From positions 1-13,435 of the forward strand of contig DBGFNI010000079.1 of assembly GCA_048527645.1 (NCBI GenBank): a stretch of 13,435 bases of DNA, in the 5' to 3' direction. The translations under genes and the position numbers were made by a program. The notes beneath the pieces are model-generated. The model was not told the origin of the DNA, made no database searches, and saw only the letters and a program-made list of their open reading frames with translations. The stretch is from HGM12669 sp048527645. GTDB taxonomy: Bacteria; Bacillota; Clostridia; Oscillospirales; CAG-272. This document shows, piece by piece, positions 7,299-13,435 of the stretch (position 1 is its first letter; every line of letters begins with the position of its first letter).

Positions 7299-8309
7299 AT
7301 GAAAGAAAAGCTGGAAAAAATCTGTCGGGAGGCTTTGGAGCAGATTCAAAGCGGCGCGGATACGGAGCAGATTCGGATTCGCTATCTCGGCAAAAAAGGC
7401 GAGCTGACCGCGGTTTTGCGCGGGATGGGACAGCTCAGTGCCGAGGAGCGCCCGGTGATCGGACAGTTGGCAAACGAGGTGCGTGCACGGATTGAGCAGG
7501 CCCTCAAGACGCAGGCGCAGGCCATGAAGGAGGCCGCCTTGGCTTTGCAGCTCAAGACGGAACGGGTTGACGTGACAGAGCCGGGAACCAAGCAAAAGCT
7601 GGGACGGCGCCATCCGCTCTCCAAGGTGGAGGCAGAACTGTGCGATATTTTCCTTGCGATGGGGTATTCCTATGTTGAGGGACCTGAGGTGGAGTATGAT
7701 TATTACAATTTTCAGGCTCTGAACATCCCGGAGAACCATCCGGCGCGCGACACGCAGGACACATTCTATATCACGGACAATATTTTGCTCCGTTCGCAGA
7801 CCTCGCCCGTACAGGCACGCGTCATGGAAAAGTCCAAACCGCCGATCCGCATTATTTCACCGGGACGGGTATACCGCTCTGACGCGGTGGATGCAACACA
7901 TTCTCCGCTCTTCCATCAGATGGAGGGATTGGTTGTGGACCGGGGCATCACCATGAGCGATCTGAAGGGAACGCTGGAGATCGCGGCAAAACAGATGTTC
8001 GGCGAGAACACGCGTGTGCGCTTCCGTCCCCATCATTTTCCGTTCACCGAGCCCAGCGCCGAGGTTGACGTTTCCTGCTTTGCCTGCGGCGGCAGCGGCT
8101 GCCGTCTGTGCAAAAACGAGGGCTGGATTGAGATTTTGGGCGCCGGGATGGTACATCCCAATGTGCTGCGGGAATGCGGCATAGACCCGGAGGTTTATTC
8201 CGGCTTTGCCTTCGGTATGGGAATCGAGCGGATTCAAATGCTGAAATATCATCTGAATGACATGCGTTATTTGTATGAAAACGATGTTCGTTTTCTGCGA
8301 CAGTTCTAA
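7299..8309 (+). CDS. pheS: Phenylalanyl-tRNA synthetase alpha subunit
   Basis: Catalytic subunit of the cytosolic alpha2-beta2 PheRS, which charges tRNA-Phe. It is 336 residues long, normal for the family. The N-terminal part (about 1-90) is helical and charged, fitting the tRNA-binding coiled coil. The class II core then follows: HPLSKVEAEL (105-114), GPEVEYDYYNFQALNIPENH (128-147), motif 2 GRVYRSDAVDATHSPLFHQM (189-208), HHFPFTEPSAEVDV (245-258), and motif 3 FAFGMGIERIQML (303-315). The Cys-rich stretch CFACGGSGCRLC (260-271) is common in Firmicute PheS. An upstream in-frame ATG at 7233 would start inside the terminator hairpin and add 22 residues, so it is rejected. The ATG at 7299 lies 8 nt after AAGGGGA. 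Expression is controlled by the T-box upstream. pheT follows 20 nt downstream. Confidence 0.98.
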   Translation: MKEKLEKICREALEQIQSGADTEQIRIRYLGKKGELTAVLRGMGQLSAEERPVIGQLANEVRARIEQALKTQAQAMKEAALALQLKTERVDVTEPGTKQKLGRRHPLSKVEAELCDIFLAMGYSYVEGPEVEYDYYNFQALNIPENHPARDTQDTFYITDNILLRSQTSPVQARVMEKSKPPIRIISPGRVYRSDAVDATHSPLFHQMEGLVVDRGITMSDLKGTLEIAAKQMFGENTRVRFRPHHFPFTEPSAEVDVSCFACGGSGCRLCKNEGWIEILGAGMVHPNVLRECGIDPEVYSGFAFGMGIERIQMLKYHLNDMRYLYENDVRFLRQF

Positions 8310-8329
8310 GGGAAGGGGGAAGAACGATC

Positions 8330-10741
8330 ATGAATTTGTCAATGAATTGGTTGCGTGATTTCTGCGATTGCTCCGATATTGATCCGAAGCATTTCTGCGA
8401 TATGATGACGGATACCGGCTCTAAGGTAGAGAGCTTCACGGTGCGCGGCGCGGAAATTGAAAACGTGAAGGCTGCACGGGTTGTCAAAATGGAACGGCAT
8501 CCCGACTCCGACCATCTCTGGGTCTGTCAGACGGACTGCGGAGAGGGGACGTTGCGGCAGATTGTCACCGGCGCGCAGAACGTGCATGAGGGAGATATGG
8601 TTCCCGTTGCGCTCGCTCCCGCCAAACTGCCGGGCGGCGTGAGCATCAAGGCAGGAAAGCTGCGGGGCGTGGAATCTAACGGAATGATGTGCTCCATCGG
8701 AGAGTTGGAGCTTACCACGCATGAGATGCCCTATGCCATTGAGGACGGCATTCTGATTTTGCAGGAGGCGTGCGAGCCCGGTGATGACATTCGCGATGTG
8801 CTGATGCTGCGGGACACGGTGGTGGAATTTGAGATCACTTCCAACCGTGCAGACTGTCTGTGCGTGATCGGACTGGCGCGGGAGGCGGCAGCCTCCTTTG
8901 ACCGTGCGCTGCATATCCCCACGCCGCAGGTCAAGGGCAGCGGCGATGACATTCACAACTATTTACAGGTGCGGGTAGATGAGCCTGCGCTGTGCCCGCG
9001 TTACACGGCACGCGCGGTGAAAAACGTGAAGATCGGACCCTCTCCGCTCTGGATGCGGATGCGTCTGTCCGCGGCAGGCGTGCGTCCGATCAACAACATC
9101 GTGGATATCACCAACTATGTGATGCTGGAATACGGCCAGCCGATGCACGCATTTGACTATGTCTGCCTGGACGGCAAGCAGATTGTGGTACGCAAGGCGC
9201 AGAAGGACGAGATTTTCCGCACGCTGGATCAGACGGATCGCACTTTGCCCGAAAATGCGCTGGTGATTGCCGACGGCAAAAAGCCGGTGGCACTTGCGGG
9301 CATCATGGGCGGAGAAAACAGCGAGATCACGGACAGCACTACAACCGTGATTTTTGAGAGCGCCTGCTTTGACGGCGGCTGCGTGCGCACCACCGCCAAA
9401 AAGCTTGGCATGCGCACCGAGGCTAGTTCCCGCTTTGAAAAGGGAACCGATACAGAAAACACGGTGCCCGCGGTGCAGCGCGCCTGCGAGCTGGTCGAGC
9501 TGCTCGGCGCCGGCGAGGTGGTTGACGGCGTGATTGACGTCTACCCGGTCAAAAAGCAGCCGGTGACGCTGCCTCTGGAGGTTGACCGCATCAACGCATT
9601 TTTGGGAATTGATCTGTCGGAAGAGGAAATGACACGGATTCTGAACAAGCTCCATTTCACGGTGGAGAACGGTATGATTACTGCGCCCTCTTTCCGTCTG
9701 GATATCGGATGCATGAATGATATCGCGGAGGAGGTTATCCGGATTCACGGCTATAACACCATTGCCTCGACCAATTTTTCCATGCCCGTCGAAATCGCCG
9801 GCCTGACACCGGCGCAGAAGTACCGCGCGGACACGGCGCAGGTGCTGTGCGGCTTGGGAATGGATGAGATTGTCACATTCACATTCATTTCTCCGAAGTT
9901 CTATGACAAGATTTGCATGGCGCCGGACGATGTGCGCCGCAACTCGGTTGTGATTTCCAATCCTTTGGGAGAGGACACGTCCATCATGCGCACCACCGCG
10001 CTGCCCTCGATGCTGGAGGTGCTGGCGACCAACCACAACCGCCATGACGAGCCGGTTGCGCTGTGGGAGTACGGACGCGTGTATCTGCCGCAGCCGGAGG
10101 GAACTGTGACCAACGACCGCGGCTTGCAGGGGACGCTTCCGGAGGAGCGCAATCACATCACCATGGGCATGTACGGCGACTGTGATTTCTTCACGCTGAA
10201 GGGAATCATCGAGGCGCTGGCAGAGCACTGCGGTCTGAAGCAGGTTTCCTACCGTGCCAACACCACGGATGCGGCATTCCATCCGGGACGCTGTGCCGAT
10301 GTGATGCTGGGTGACACGGTGCTCGGCACGTTCGGCGAGATTCATCCCACGGTCGCGCAGAATTACGGTCTGGATCGGCGGACATACGCGGCAGAGTTGG
10401 ATTTTGATCGGATGTGGGAGTTGTGCGATCTGAGCAAGAACTATGTTCCGCTGCCCAAGTTCCCCGCGGTGACGCGTGACCTTGCGTTTGTCTGCGACGA
10501 GGATTTGCAGGTTGCAGACATAGAGGCAGTGATGAAGAAGGGCGGCGGCAAGCTCCTGGAGCGTGTGAAACTGTTTGATGTATACCGCGGAGAACAGCTC
10601 GGCGCCGGCAAAAAATCCGTTGCGTTCAATCTCTCCTTCCGTGCTTCGGATCGAACACTGACGGATGAGGAGACGGACAAGGCGACGAAAAAAGTGCTGT
10701 TCCTGCTGGAAAAGGAACTGGGCTTGACGCTGCGGAGCTGA
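8330..10741 (+). CDS. pheT: Phenylalanyl-tRNA synthetase beta subunit
   Basis: Structural, editing and tRNA-binding subunit of PheRS, 803 residues, close to the 804 of B. subtilis. Recognisable parts in order are the N-terminal block MNLSMNWLRDF and the EMAP-II-like tRNA-binding domain (about 44-150, with HPDSDHLWVCQTD and GVESNGMMCS). The B3/B4 editing domain follows (about 210-380, with RPINNIVDITNYVMLEYGQP and the adjoining MHAFD). The B5 domain occupies about 400-475. The catalytic-like core spans about 490-690, with the ISNPLGEDTSIMRT region. The C-terminal FDX-ACB anticodon-binding domain (about 708-802) contains PLPKFPAVTRDLAFVCDED and ends near LEKELGLTLRS. The start follows AAGGGAAGGGGGAAG at good distance. 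It is co-transcribed with pheS. No frameshift or missing block was seen. Confidence 0.98.
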   Translation: MNLSMNWLRDFCDCSDIDPKHFCDMMTDTGSKVESFTVRGAEIENVKAARVVKMERHPDSDHLWVCQTDCGEGTLRQIVTGAQNVHEGDMVPVALAPAKLPGGVSIKAGKLRGVESNGMMCSIGELELTTHEMPYAIEDGILILQEACEPGDDIRDVLMLRDTVVEFEITSNRADCLCVIGLAREAAASFDRALHIPTPQVKGSGDDIHNYLQVRVDEPALCPRYTARAVKNVKIGPSPLWMRMRLSAAGVRPINNIVDITNYVMLEYGQPMHAFDYVCLDGKQIVVRKAQKDEIFRTLDQTDRTLPENALVIADGKKPVALAGIMGGENSEITDSTTTVIFESACFDGGCVRTTAKKLGMRTEASSRFEKGTDTENTVPAVQRACELVELLGAGEVVDGVIDVYPVKKQPVTLPLEVDRINAFLGIDLSEEEMTRILNKLHFTVENGMITAPSFRLDIGCMNDIAEEVIRIHGYNTIASTNFSMPVEIAGLTPAQKYRADTAQVLCGLGMDEIVTFTFISPKFYDKICMAPDDVRRNSVVISNPLGEDTSIMRTTALPSMLEVLATNHNRHDEPVALWEYGRVYLPQPEGTVTNDRGLQGTLPEERNHITMGMYGDCDFFTLKGIIEALAEHCGLKQVSYRANTTDAAFHPGRCADVMLGDTVLGTFGEIHPTVAQNYGLDRRTYAAELDFDRMWELCDLSKNYVPLPKFPAVTRDLAFVCDEDLQVADIEAVMKKGGGKLLERVKLFDVYRGEQLGAGKKSVAFNLSFRASDRTLTDEETDKATKKVLFLLEKELGLTLRS

Positions 10742-10854
10742 TCGGAAAACTGAGATAACGTCGTCTGGAAAAGGGCAGAAGCTGCCTATTCGGAACGGAC
10801 GGCATGCGCGGCTTTGATGTCCGATGGTGTTTTGCGGGAGATCTGAAAACGTAT

Positions 10855-10886
10855 GGCCGGAGCTGACTTTGTCGGCTCCGGCCTTT
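10855..10886 (+). terminator. Hairpin terminator candidate of the pheST operon
   Basis: A 13-bp stem (10855-10867 with 10871-10883, GGCCGGAGC/GCTCCGGCC at its base) closes on a TTT loop. Only three T residues follow before GCC, so the stem is very strong but the U-tract is weak. It lies 114 nt after pheT. The rest of 10742-10950 shows no gene I can support. Confidence 0.6.
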
Positions 10887-10956
10887 GCCGTTCGGTGAGC
10901 GCGGGGGAGGATGCAAAACAATTTGTGTTTCTATTCACCTTTTTTGTAAAAAGTGC

Positions 10957-10985
10957 TTGACAAGCACCGAAAAATGTGTTATGAT
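10957..10985 (+). promoter_or_regulatory. Sigma-A promoter of tRNA-Glu
   Basis: TTGACA (10957-10962), a 17-nt spacer and TATGAT (10980-10985). Transcription would start near 10992, about 12 nt before the mature tRNA 5' end. An inverted repeat GTGCTTG-A-CAAGCAC (10953-10967) overlaps the -35 element. Confidence 0.88.
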
Positions 10986-11003
10986 ATTCAAGCGCTGAAC
11001 AAC

Positions 11004-11078
11004 GGCCCGTTGGTCAAGCGGCTAAGACACCGCCCTCTCACGGCGGAAACGGGAGTTCGATTCTCCCACGGGTCACCA
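11004..11078 (+). tRNA. tRNA-Glu, anticodon CTC
   Basis: A full cloverleaf can be drawn. The acceptor stem pairs GGCCCGT (11004-11010) with ACGGGTC (11068-11074, one G-U pair). The D stem is GTC/GAC (11013-11015 and 11026-11028). The anticodon stem is CCGCC/GGCGG (11030-11034 and 11042-11046) around the loop CTCTCAC. The T stem is GGGAG/CTCCC around TTCGATT. The anticodon is CTC (11037-11039), which reads GAG. The discriminator is A and CCA is encoded in the DNA (11076-11078). The GGCCCGTTGGTCAAG start is typical of Firmicute tRNA-Glu. It is a single-gene transcript with its own promoter and terminator. Confidence 0.97.
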
Positions 11079-11083
11079 AAACG

Positions 11084-11117
11084 AAATCCTGTCGGCTGTT
11101 GCCGGCGGGATTTTTTT
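11084..11117 (+). terminator. Rho-independent terminator of tRNA-Glu
   Basis: AAATCCTGTCGGC (11084-11096) pairs with GCCGGCGGGATTT (11101-11113) around a TGTT loop, giving 13 bp with two G-U pairs. It leads into seven T residues (11111-11117). This is a canonical intrinsic terminator 6 nt after the tRNA. Confidence 0.93.
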
Positions 11118-11179
11118 GTTCGTTGCCGTTTGTATATGCTTTTTTCACTACGAACGGCGGGGCGCTTTTCGGCAGCTTT

Positions 11180-11211
11180 CGACCGGCATTCGCTTGCGGT
11201 TGGATTTTTTT
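11180..11211 (+). terminator. Possible second, weaker terminator
   Basis: CGACCG (11180-11185) can pair with CGGTTG (11197-11202) around an 11-nt loop. Seven T residues follow at 11205-11211. The stem is short and the loop long, so this may be a backup terminator or chance in a T-rich stretch. Nothing else is supported between 11118 and 11241. Confidence 0.3.
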
Positions 11212-11241
11212 GGCAGTTTTTCACTTTTTTTGCAAAACCTA

Positions 11242-11270
11242 TTGACAAACGCTGCAAGAGAGAGTATAAT
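11242..11270 (+). promoter_or_regulatory. Consensus sigma-A promoter of the leader ORF-metY unit
   Basis: TTGACA (11242-11247) and TATAAT (11265-11270) with a 17-nt spacer is a perfect consensus, with A/T-rich sequence upstream. Transcription should start near 11277, leaving a 5' leader of about 160 nt. Such a strong promoter on a biosynthetic gene suggests that expression is limited by repression or by leader control. Confidence 0.92.
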
Positions 11271-11277
11271 ACAACCA

Positions 11278-11303
11278 ACCTACTTGTTAGGTATGTAGGT
11301 AGG
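11278..11303 (+). promoter_or_regulatory. Candidate operator (inverted repeat ACCTAC-N11-GTAGGT) at the transcription start
   Basis: ACCTAC (11278-11283) and GTAGGT (11295-11300) form a 6-bp inverted repeat with an 11-nt spacer. A nested repeat ACCTA-CTTGT-TAGGT lies at 11278-11292, and further TAGG copies start at 11288, 11296 and 11300. The element sits directly on the predicted start site, a classical repressor position. Family knowledge: Rrf2-type regulators (CymR, IscR) control cysteine and Fe-S genes in Firmicutes and often bind inverted repeats rich in CCTA/TAGG. Assignment to that family is inference; no regulator gene is in the window. Confidence 0.5.
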
Positions 11304-11316
11304 AAGGGCGAAAAAC

Positions 11317-11376
11317 ATGCAGTTTCATTTTGAAAAACTTAACAGAGCCAACTTCCGTTTCGGGCGAATGTGTTGA
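11317..11376 (+). CDS. Putative 19-residue leader peptide ending Met-Cys
   Basis: A short open frame in the metY 5' leader encodes MQFHFEKLNRANFRFGRMC. It has a strong Shine-Dalgarno sequence, AGGAAGGG (11301-11308), 8 nt before the ATG, better placed than that of metY itself. It ends 59 nt before metY. The last sense codons are ATG TGT (Met, Cys), matching the sulfur amino acid role of the downstream genes. The peptide is not hydrophobic enough for a membrane protein and I recognise no known family. The sequence around its stop can pair with a segment just before the metY ribosome binding site. A role as a translated regulatory leader is inference; it could instead be a chance ORF. It overlaps no other supported gene. 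Confidence 0.5.
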   Translation: MQFHFEKLNRANFRFGRMC

Positions 11377-11410
11377 TACGGGTTCAGAAAAGACGGACAA
11401 TCAAACACAT
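11368..11410 (+). promoter_or_regulatory. Leader hairpin spanning the leader ORF stop codon
   Basis: ATGTGTT (11368-11374) pairs with AACACAT (11404-11410), and GAT (11375-11377) with ATC (11400-11402), with one bulged A. This gives 10 bp around a 22-nt loop. The 5' arm contains the Met and Cys codons and the stop of the leader ORF. The 3' arm ends 10 nt before the metY Shine-Dalgarno sequence. No U-tract follows, so it is not a terminator. Confidence 0.35.
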
Positions 11411-11435
11411 TTGAATACGAAAGGAAATAACGATC

Positions 11436-12722
11436 ATGTCAGAATATAAATTTGAAACCTTGCAGCTCCACGTCGGACAGGAAAGCCCGGACCCCGCAAC
11501 GGATGCGCGAGCGGTGCCGATTTATGCTACCACTTCTTATGTTTTTCGCAACTGCGAGCATGCGGCAGCACGCTTTGGGCTGGCAGATGCGGGAAATATC
11601 TACGGCAGACTGACCAATTCTACGCAGGATGTATTTGAAAAGAGAATCGCGGCGCTTGAGGGCGGCGTGGCGGCGCTTGCGCTTGCTTCTGGCGCGGCTG
11701 CCATCACATATACCATTGAGGCGCTGGCACAGAACGGTGGGCACATTGTTGCGCAAAAAACGATTTACGGCGGCAGCTACAATCTGCTGGCGCACACACT
11801 GCCGGGCTACGGGATTACGACGACATTTGTTGACATCCACGACCTTGCGCAGGTGGAGGCGGCGATTGCAGATAACACCCGCGCCATTTACATCGAGACG
11901 CTGGGCAATCCTAACAGCGACATCCCGGACATTGACGCGCTGGCGGCGCTGGCGCACCGGCACGGTCTGCCGCTGGTGGTTGACAACACCTTCGGCACGC
12001 CCTATCTGATTCGCCCGATTGAACACGGCGCGGACATCGTGGTGCATTCTGCGACCAAGTTTATCGGCGGACACGGCACGACCCTCGGTGGCGTGATTGT
12101 CGATTCCGGAAACTTTGACTGGAGCGCATCCGGGAAGTATCCCGCGATTGCAGCGCCTAATCCGAGTTATCACGGCGTGTCGTTTACGGCTGCTGCCGGC
12201 AAAGCTGCGTTTGTGACGTATATCCGCGCCATTCTTTTGCGGGATACCGGCGCAACGATTTCTCCCTTTGCGGCATTTTTGCTGCTGCAGGGAACGGAAA
12301 CGCTCTCCCTGCGTCTGGAGCGCCACGCAGAGAACACCAAAAAGGTGGTAGCCTTTCTTGCAGCACATCCGCAGGTGGAAAAGGTCAATCATCCGTCTTT
12401 GCCCACTCACCCGCAGCACGCGCTGTATGAAAAGTATTTCCCCAACGGCGGTGCTTCGATCTTTACCTTTGAGATCAAAGGCGGGGTGAAAGAGGCGCAT
12501 GCCTTTATTGACCATTTGGAAATTTTCTCATTGCTTGCCAATGTCGCGGACGTTAAAAGTTTGGTGATTCATCCGGCAACGACCACGCACAGCCAGTTAA
12601 GTGAAGAGGAGCTGCGCGATCAGGACATCAAGCCTAACACCATTCGTCTGTCGATCGGAACAGAGCATATCGACGATATCCTCGCCGATCTCAAGCGCGG
12701 ATTTGACGCGGTCAAGGCTTAA
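11436..12722 (+). CDS. metY: O-acetylhomoserine sulfhydrylase (O-acetylhomoserine aminocarboxypropyltransferase)
   Basis: PLP enzyme that makes homocysteine from O-acetylhomoserine and sulfide (direct sulfhydrylation) on the way to methionine. At 428 residues it matches the MetY subgroup rather than the shorter cystathionine gamma-synthases and lyases (about 380-400). Cys/Met-metabolism motifs seen are ETLQLHVGQ (7-15), RAVPIYATTSYVF (25-37), GNIYGRLTNST (53-63), ALASGAAAITYTIEAL (82-97), ETLGNPNSDIPDI (154-166), VDNTFGTPYL (182-191), and HSATKFIGGHGTTLGGVIVD (204-223, with K208 as the Schiff-base lysine). The C-terminal part has HPATTTHSQLSEEEL and IRLSIGTEHIDDI, as expected. The start ATG follows GAAAGGA by 10 nt, a slightly long spacing that gives modest initiation strength. 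It is preceded by the strong promoter, operator candidate and leader ORF, and followed without an evident terminator by the cysteine desulfurase. Confidence 0.95.
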   Translation: MSEYKFETLQLHVGQESPDPATDARAVPIYATTSYVFRNCEHAAARFGLADAGNIYGRLTNSTQDVFEKRIAALEGGVAALALASGAAAITYTIEALAQNGGHIVAQKTIYGGSYNLLAHTLPGYGITTTFVDIHDLAQVEAAIADNTRAIYIETLGNPNSDIPDIDALAALAHRHGLPLVVDNTFGTPYLIRPIEHGADIVVHSATKFIGGHGTTLGGVIVDSGNFDWSASGKYPAIAAPNPSYHGVSFTAAAGKAAFVTYIRAILLRDTGATISPFAAFLLLQGTETLSLRLERHAENTKKVVAFLAAHPQVEKVNHPSLPTHPQHALYEKYFPNGGASIFTFEIKGGVKEAHAFIDHLEIFSLLANVADVKSLVIHPATTTHSQLSEEELRDQDIKPNTIRLSIGTEHIDDILADLKRGFDAVKA

Positions 12723-12870
12723 CAGCCGCTGCGCATAAGTTGTTTTATATCTCGCCCGGGAGAAAAAAGCAGCGGATCGCGTGTTTGATTGGATCCCGCA
12801 ATGCCGATTGCCGACGATACGGGTAGTGGCGGGAGCGGAAATCCTCTTTGCATGCATATGAGATGTGATC

Positions 12871-12893
12871 TGCCGCGTTTGCGGCAAAAGGAG
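12871..12893 (+). promoter_or_regulatory. Hairpin and ribosome binding site before the cysteine desulfurase
   Basis: TGCCGC (12871-12876) pairs with GCGGCA (12881-12886) around a GTTT loop, ending 1 nt before the Shine-Dalgarno AAGGAG (12888-12893). The hairpin may keep the ribosome binding site open or tune access to it. No promoter or intrinsic terminator is evident in the rest of the 177-nt gap after metY, so co-transcription is likely. Confidence 0.4.
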
Positions 12894-12899
12894 TAATTT

Positions 12900-13435
12900 A
12901 TGATATATCTTGACAATGCCGCAACCACAAAAATGAGTGAAGCGGCGTCAAAGGCAATGATTGCAGCCATGCAGGAGAATTACGGTAACCCATCGAGCCT
13001 GCATTCTGTCGGGCAGCATGCCGCAGAGGCCATGCAGAACGCGCGGGAACGCATCGCCGCTTGCATCGGCGCCGCGGCGCGGGAAATCACCTTCACCTCC
13101 GGGGGGAGCGAAGCGGACAATCAGGCGATTCTCTCCGCTGCCCGACTGGGGCAGCGTAAAGGGAAAAAGCATATCATTTCCACCGCTTTTGAGCACCATG
13201 CGGTGCTGCACACGCTGGAAAAGCTGAAGGGCGAGGGCTTTACAATCACGCTGCTGGATGTTGGGGAGAAGGGACTTGTCACGCCGGAACAGGTTGCGGG
13301 AGCCATCCGTCCCGACACCTGTCTGGTTACCGTTATGTATGCCAACAATGAGATCGGCAGCATCCAGCCAATCGCACGGATCGGCGAAGTGTGCCGAAAA
13401 CAGGGTGTGATTTTTCACACGGACGCGGTGCAGGC
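12900..13435 (+). CDS. nifS: Cysteine desulfurase, NifS/IscS family (N-terminal part, cut by window edge)
   Basis: PLP enzyme that removes sulfur from L-cysteine as a persulfide for Fe-S clusters, thiolated tRNA or thiamine. The 178 visible residues begin IYLDNAATT (2-10), the family N-terminal signature. They continue with NYGNPSSLHSVGQ (27-39), ITFTSGGSEADNQA (63-76, the PLP-phosphate-binding region), STAFEHHAVLHT (94-105), VTVMYANNEIGSIQPI (143-158) and FHTDAVQ (172-178). The Schiff-base lysine and the catalytic cysteine loop lie beyond the window, so subgroup I versus II cannot be judged directly. The ATG is 6 nt after AAGGAG. Its position behind metY suggests a sulfur-trafficking operon. 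The symbol reflects the family; iscS would be equally reasonable until the downstream genes are seen. Confidence 0.95.
   Translation, partial: MIYLDNAATTKMSEAASKAMIAAMQENYGNPSSLHSVGQHAAEAMQNARERIAACIGAAAREITFTSGGSEADNQAILSAARLGQRKGKKHIISTAFEHHAVLHTLEKLKGEGFTITLLDVGEKGLVTPEQVAGAIRPDTCLVTVMYANNEIGSIQPIARIGEVCRKQGVIFHTDAVQ

Noticed and set aside
8963..10921. 652-codon minus-strand open frame opposite pheT
   Set aside because: It lies wholly antisense to a motif-complete pheT, its translation is rich in His, Arg and Gln with no recognisable domain, and it has no supporting context. It is a codon-bias shadow.
10953..11333. 126-codon + strand frame running through the tRNA-Glu gene and its terminator
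   Set aside because: It covers a promoter, a complete tRNA and a terminator, so it cannot be a real protein-coding gene.
11271..11435. SAM riboswitch in the metY leader
   Set aside because: Considered because SAM-I elements often precede metY, but the conserved SAM-I core and the four-way junction sequence are absent and the leader is short.
11439..12515. 358-codon minus-strand open frame opposite metY
   Set aside because: Shadow of metY, which shows all PLP-enzyme motifs. The antisense product has no recognisable motif.
12852..12896. 14-codon frame (MHMRCDLPRLRQKE) before the cysteine desulfurase, considered as a second leader peptide
   Set aside because: No ribosome binding site at proper distance, and it runs through the desulfurase's own Shine-Dalgarno sequence. 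Probably chance.

Overview
This looks like a chromosomal window from a GC-moderate (roughly 55 %) anaerobic Firmicute, probably a clostridial or Oscillospiraceae-type gut bacterium. The evidence is the strong AGGAGG-like ribosome binding sites with frequent ATGA or near-ATGA gene junctions, a T-box riboswitch in front of pheST, a tRNA-Glu with encoded CCA, the non-mevalonate isoprenoid gene ispE, and the lspA-rluD gene order typical of Firmicutes. All supported genes lie on the + strand. I see no mobile element, CRISPR array or phage gene.

Region 1 (about 98-6694) is one compact, probably co-transcribed cluster of seven genes: lspA (signal peptidase II), an S4-domain RluD-type pseudouridine synthase, an Lrp/AsnC-type regulator, a class I/II PLP aminotransferase, ispE, a U32-family protein of the TrhP (tRNA hydroxylation) type, and a sedoheptulokinase-like FGGY sugar kinase. 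Adjacent genes overlap or are separated by at most 29 nt. The promoter for this cluster must lie at or before the left edge.

Region 2 (6695-10741) is the phenylalanyl-tRNA synthetase operon. A good sigma-A promoter at 6755-6783 is followed by about 190 nt of unexplained leader, then a tRNA-Phe-sensing T-box with a TTC specifier, T-box sequence and mutually exclusive antiterminator and terminator, then pheS and pheT. A 13-bp hairpin follows pheT.

Region 3 (10957-11117) is a self-contained tRNA-Glu(CTC) gene with its own consensus promoter and a rho-independent terminator.

Region 4 (11242-13435) is a sulfur-metabolism unit. A perfect-consensus promoter (TTGACA-17-TATAAT) is followed at the transcription start by an inverted repeat resembling an operator. 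Next comes a 19-codon leader ORF with a good Shine-Dalgarno sequence ending Met-Cys-stop, then metY (O-acetylhomoserine sulfhydrylase), then a NifS/IscS-type cysteine desulfurase cut by the right edge. MetY assimilates sulfide into homocysteine and the desulfurase releases sulfur from cysteine. A cysteine- or sulfur-responsive control region is therefore plausible. The leader ORF plus operator is the least explained and most interesting part of the window.
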